Under the pieces are notes generated by a model that ran no database searches, was not told where the DNA came from, and saw only the letters and a program-made list of their open reading frames with translations. Positions 56,005 to 58,693 of a stretch of DNA of 58,693 nucleotides are shown here, in pieces. The stretch comes from Nonomuraea lactucae (GTDB taxonomy: Bacteria > Actinomycetota > Actinomycetes > Streptosporangiales > Streptosporangiaceae), in NCBI RefSeq assembly GCF_003313395.1, contig NZ_QNFZ01000125.1, forward strand, positions 1 to 58,693. The letters are read 5' to 3'. The position numbers were made by a program, and so were the translations under genes. Position 1 is the first letter of the stretch. Each line of letters starts with the position of its first letter.

Positions 56005-56500
56005 CTAGTCGGATTGGTTCTGGCTGGCGTCGATCGCGCGCTGGTAGCGCCTCGTCAGCTTGCGTAGCGCGTCCACCAGTTCTGGCGAGTCCACGATCGT
56101 GAAGTCCGCGTGCAGCATGCCCAGATAGAGGGCGAGCATCTCCGGGTGGTCCGAGCCCGGCTCGAACGCGCACCGATCCTCGCCCACGGACTCCACCTGG
56201 GCGGGGATCGGCAGCCGGGCCCGCACGTACGCCGCGGGCGCGTGCACGATCACCCGTGCCCGGTATCGCCAGGTCGCCTCGCCGACTCCGCGTGCCACCT
56301 GCGCCGCGATCTCCCGGTCGGGCGGCAGGGCACGCGGCCTGAAGCGCGGCCCCATCGGGCTCGATCCGGTCGACCCGGAAGGTACGCCAGGCGTCCCGGT
56401 CCACGTCCCAGGCCACCAGGTACGCCCGGTAGTCGAACCGGAGCCGCTCATGGTCCCGGCAGGCGCTCGCGATGACGGTCAGCACTGCGCCTGCCGAAAA
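56005..56500 (-). pseudogene. WYL/YafY-type regulator, truncated and frameshifted
   Basis: Minus-strand reading gives AVLTVIASACRDHERLRFDYR followed at once by YLVAWDVDRDAWRTFRVDRI in one frame; after a frame change near 56350 another frame continues PRFRPRALPPDREIAAQVAR, VHAPAAYVRARLPIPAQVE, and a C-terminal LVDALRKLTRRYQRAI. This is the WYL domain and C-terminal extension of YafY-like regulators. The HTH domain is missing, about 20-25 residues are deleted between the first two blocks, and the frame is broken. Confidence 0.75.
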
Positions 56501-56708
56501 CCCAGGGACAGATCTTTGGGTTTGGTCACCCAGCGCCCAGTGGAGCTGAGCTGCTTGGTTCGGATCCACTTCAGGTAGTCGGCATCTCCGCCCGTTCAGC
56601 GTCATGGCCCGATCCGGCCCGCCCTCAGCGTGAAGTGGTGGCGACGTATCCGGCGCTCCCGCCACGTGACGATTCCGGCAACATGCGATCTTGGTACACG
56701 CCCTTGCC

Positions 56709-56860
56709 CGCACGCGCAAGCCGCGCGCCGAAGGCGCGCTCCAACAAGGCAGCCCGAACGGAGCGAGGACCTTCGGGGGTCGAGCTTCAGCTCGACTGGA
56801 AGAACGCCTGGAACCCCGACCCGCGAAGCGCGCCCAAGGTGGAAGACCCGCTTGTGGACC
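56709..56860. repeat. tRNA-flanking repeat, copy 2 (without tRNA)
   Basis: This matches the two ends of the repeat next to the tRNA at 23982: CGCGCGCCGAAGGCGCGCT..AGCCCGA.CGGAGCGAGGAC, then TCGAGCTTCAGCTCGACTGG and GGTGGAAGACC. It ends at CTTGTGGA, exactly where the tRNA 3' end (TGGAGCTA) would begin, but the tRNA itself is absent. The neighbouring 56501-56708 and 56861-56968 hold no supportable gene. Confidence 0.6.
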
Positions 56861-56968
56861 TGACCTTGCCGCTTACTCGAACATCGCGCCGCAGGTAGAA
56901 GAGTCGCGAAAACTGTTAGGCACCGATGCCTGACGTTCCCGATGTACTGTCGCGCTCTGACAGGAAGA

Positions 56969-57418
56969 TCAGAAGAGAGACAAGTTGGGAAGGAGCTTGC
57001 CTGCTGCGTTGATCAGCCGTTCCGTTGTGGCGATCGCCGCCTCCGCCTCGACCGTTTCGACATCATCGCCGGGACGCATCGGATATTCGATCTCGTTACG
57101 GCGCCGACGCAGCGCACCGAAGTCTCTGAAGGCATCACCGAACTGGGCTCGCAGCACTTCCTCCACAACGTAGTGTCCCCCCGCAGTGGTAGGCCGAAGG
57201 CCTTGGTGCGCCAGCACGGCCGTACAAGCGTGCCGGGCGGCGTCATAGGAAAGGATGAAAGCGCTGTCGGGATCGTCGGCAATTCCGCGCGCGGTCCGCA
57301 AGGTGCGCTGGGCGCGTTCCACCCAATCAGAACCGTCTGCGGCCGAACCGGTGACCTTCTGCAGCCGCCCTTCTGCGAGGAGACGCTCCACCAAAGCCTC
57401 GCCTCGACTCCAGCGCAT
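56969..57418 (-). CDS. HEPN-domain protein (toxin-like partner)
   Basis: 149 residues from ATG 57418, which has GGAGG 7 bp upstream and shares one base with the preceding stop (TGATG); GTG 57421 is an alternative. A helical HEPN fold (AQRTLRTARGIADD, AFILSYDAARHACTAVLAHQGLR) ends with FGALRRRRNEIEYPM. Canonical HEPN RNases have R-x4-6-H here; this protein has R-N-E-I-E-Y, so the His is replaced and RNase activity is uncertain. Coupled to an HTH-nucleotidyltransferase gene, as in MNT/HEPN modules. Confidence 0.85.
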   Translation of the reverse strand: MRWSRGEALVERLLAEGRLQKVTGSAADGSDWVERAQRTLRTARGIADDPDSAFILSYDAARHACTAVLAHQGLRPTTAGGHYVVEEVLRAQFGDAFRDFGALRRRRNEIEYPMRPGDDVETVEAEAAIATTERLINAAGKLLPNLSLF

Positions 57419-58011
57419 CACTCGCCCTCCTCAGGAGATTGCTTCACCCAGACCAGCGGTGACGAACGAATCTGCCTGACGAGGGGGTCCGTGGCCTGTC
57501 TCCAACGGTCACGAGCGATGAGAACGGGATTGACCTGGATGCCCAGCCTCCTCTCCACACGCTCAGCGGCTTCGTACACGTCGGTTCGAGACAGATGGCC
57601 GATGACCATGACATCGATATCGTTCGGAGGCGCGCCGGGCTCGCCGAGATATCGACTTGCCCAGGAGCCGAAGATGGCCACCGCGTCCACATCGGATAGT
57701 GCGGCGAATTCCTGTTCGATGAGAAGATGGGGCCCAAACGCCAACGTCAGAAGCTCCGTAAGAGGCCTGGCATAACGGCCCGGCACCATGGCCCGGATCA
57801 AGTGAGCCCTGCCGACCCTGCGCCCACTCAACAGGCCGGCTTCTAGCAAGCGCCCCACTTCCCGTTGCATGGTCGTCAGCGGAACTCCCACGTGCTCAGC
57901 GAGCTCGGTTACCGAGAACTCGCGGTCGGGCTGAAGGTACAGCAGGGTGAGCAACTCCGCCTGATGCCGTGACCGGAAGATCGGCAACAAGTACGGCGGC
58001 TCACTACGCAT
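57418..58011 (-). CDS. HTH-fused minimal nucleotidyltransferase (antitoxin-like)
   Basis: 197 residues. The N-terminal winged HTH (RHQAELLTLLYLQPDREFSV, TELAEHVGVPLTTMQREVGR, about 15-55) is followed by a nucleotidyltransferase domain with GSWASR (Gly-Ser) and DIDVMVIG supplying the paired Asp of the polymerase-beta fold. In known MNT/HEPN pairs the transferase AMPylates and silences HEPN. The HTH fusion suggests that it also represses its own promoter. Its first codons form one arm of a 12-bp inverted repeat. Confidence 0.87.
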   Translation of the reverse strand: MRSEPPYLLPIFRSRHQAELLTLLYLQPDREFSVTELAEHVGVPLTTMQREVGRLLEAGLLSGRRVGRAHLIRAMVPGRYARPLTELLTLAFGPHLLIEQEFAALSDVDAVAIFGSWASRYLGEPGAPPNDIDVMVIGHLSRTDVYEAAERVERRLGIQVNPVLIARDRWRQATDPLVRQIRSSPLVWVKQSPEEGE

Positions 58012-58043
58012 AGATGAAAGTTATCACCCACCTATGCGTAGTG
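58002..58043. promoter_or_regulatory. 12-bp inverted repeat over the start codon of the MNT gene
   Basis: CACTACGCATAG (58002-58013) and CTATGCGTAGTG (58032-58043) are perfectly complementary across an 18-bp spacer. The left arm contains the start codon (ATGCGTAGTG on the minus strand); the spacer contains a -10-like GATAACT. Binding of a dimeric HTH protein here would block both transcription and start-codon access. Confidence 0.75.
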
Positions 58044-58423
58044 TGCGGGAAACCACATACGTTCCGTGGTCAACGCTCGCCGCATGTAACGATCCAACCT
58101 ACAACTGCAACGTGGCGACATGAACGCTGGACAGCGCGGCCGAACCCATCGGCGCTATTGGCCGCTCGTTCAGGTGGTCGGTACGGGTCGCCGCGCCCCG
58201 AGCTGGACGCCCAAGCCAGCGAGGCCGGTCATCGAGCGTTTTTCTGGGGTCGTGGCTTCGGCGCGATCGGAAGCAGCGCCTGACCCCGCGAGCGCGAAGC
58301 GCCTCTGGCGAAGCCCGTTGTAGCCAGGGATGAGCGGCAACTCGCCGACAACCGAATCGGGGAACGGGCGGGCTGGAAAGAAGCGCCCGGAGCGAAGCGA
58401 AGGCCCTTTGTAAAGGAAGAGAG
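58044..58423. other. Gene-free stretch with tRNA-flank words
   Basis: No supportable gene. The part nearest the tRNA (58330-58423) shares words with the first tRNA flank, including AACGGGCGGG and AAGGAAGAGAGT, and is rich in GGAGCGAAGCGAAG-type short repeats. Confidence 0.45.
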
Positions 58424-58496
58424 TGGAGCTATGGGGACTCGAACCCCAGACCTCCTCCATGCCATGGAGGCGCGCTACCAACTGCGCCATAGCCCC
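58424..58496 (-). tRNA. tRNA-Ala (anticodon GGC), second copy
   Basis: A 73-nt gene identical to 23982-24054, same strand, anticodon GGC in loop ATGGCAT, discriminator A, CCA not encoded. Upstream on the minus strand the motif GATACACT occupies the same place as in the first copy and is a plausible -10 region. Confidence 0.93.
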
Positions 58497-58579
58497 TTGA
58501 TCCGTCGCCAAGTGTATCGGAATCCCACCGTCCTCGCGCCAAGCCGGCCGCCGCCCGGCCGCCGCCCGGGACGCGCCAG

Positions 58580-58693
58580 CTAGGCCGCCCGCCGTACCGG
58601 CATGCCCGTCTCGCGGATGAGGGCGCGGAGGTCGACGCCTGTCGCGCGCAGGATGCGGGCGGCGCCGTTCGAGGCGTCGGCGAGGAGGCCCCA
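58580..58693 (-). CDS. C-terminal end of a Clp-N-domain-like protein (cut by window edge)
   Basis: The minus-strand frame is open to the window end and stops at TAG 58582-58580. The visible 37 codons read GLLADASNGAARILRATGVD, LRALIRE and a short Arg/Ala tail, resembling the second repeat of a ClpA/ClpC N-terminal domain (LLxDxxxGAARxLRxxGVDLxAL). Only the end of the gene is present. Confidence 0.55.
   Translation of the reverse strand, partial: WGLLADASNGAARILRATGVDLRALIRETGMPVRRAA

Overview
This is a very GC-rich window with GTG/TTG starts, short or overlapping intergenic spacers, Tat and lipoprotein secretion signals, an actinobacterial-type gas vesicle cluster, a type II (long) argininosuccinate synthase and a GylR-like glycerol locus. 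Together these point to the chromosome of a filamentous actinomycete. The gene styles remind me of Streptosporangiales (Nonomuraea-like) more than Streptomyces, but that placement is inference.

Layout. 0-8 kb: a truncated gene, a tandem pair of paralogous small proteins of unknown function, a secreted tripeptidyl-aminopeptidase-like hydrolase, a dihydrodipicolinate-reductase-like/carboxymuconolactone-decarboxylase pair preceded by a KstR2-type palindrome, a Tat-exported cholesterol oxidase, and argG behind an ARG-box-like palindrome. 8-21.4 kb: a compact L-rhamnose locus. rhaB and a LacI regulator run left; an ABC importer (ATPase, two permeases, lipoprotein), rhamnose isomerase, a GH78 alpha-L-rhamnosidase and a bifunctional aldolase/dehydrogenase run right. 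21.4-24 kb: an MFS remnant, an orphan secreted protein with a CRP-like site, an SRPBCC protein and a tRNA-Ala(GGC). 24-27.5 kb: a vWA lipoprotein, a TIGR03086-type protein and a divergent GlxA-type AraC regulator.

27.5-34.3 kb: the glycerol locus. glpF, glpK and glpD run left and are divergent from an IclR/GylR-type regulator that is followed by a second glycerol kinase; the divergent intergenic region carries two copies of an 11-bp palindrome. 34.3-40.5 kb: a DUF1707 protein, then a ten-gene gas vesicle operon (gvpY-Z-A-F-G-O-J-L-S-K in transcription order). 40.7-46.6 kb: divergent HxlR/NAD(P)-binding and MarR/quinone-oxidoreductase pairs, a 40-codon Arg-rich small gene, and secreted phosphodiesterase and PhoX-like proteins.

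44.9-48.1 kb and 55.5-56.5 kb are gene graveyards: NUDIX, sigma-factor and WYL pseudogenes plus transposase remnants. Between them, 48.2-55.5 kb is an amino-sugar locus: kinase, nagA, a single-polypeptide fused ABC permease, a lipoprotein binding protein, then a divergent Gfo/Idh oxidoreductase and a GntR/UTRA regulator, with a 26-bp palindrome in the divergent gap. The right end holds a HEPN/nucleotidyltransferase toxin-antitoxin-like pair with an inverted repeat over the start codon, a second identical tRNA-Ala(GGC), and the edge of a Clp-N-like gene.

Most loci are sugar or polyol scavenging modules, each with its own local regulator and a visible candidate operator. All family assignments rest on reading the protein sequences; no database search was run.
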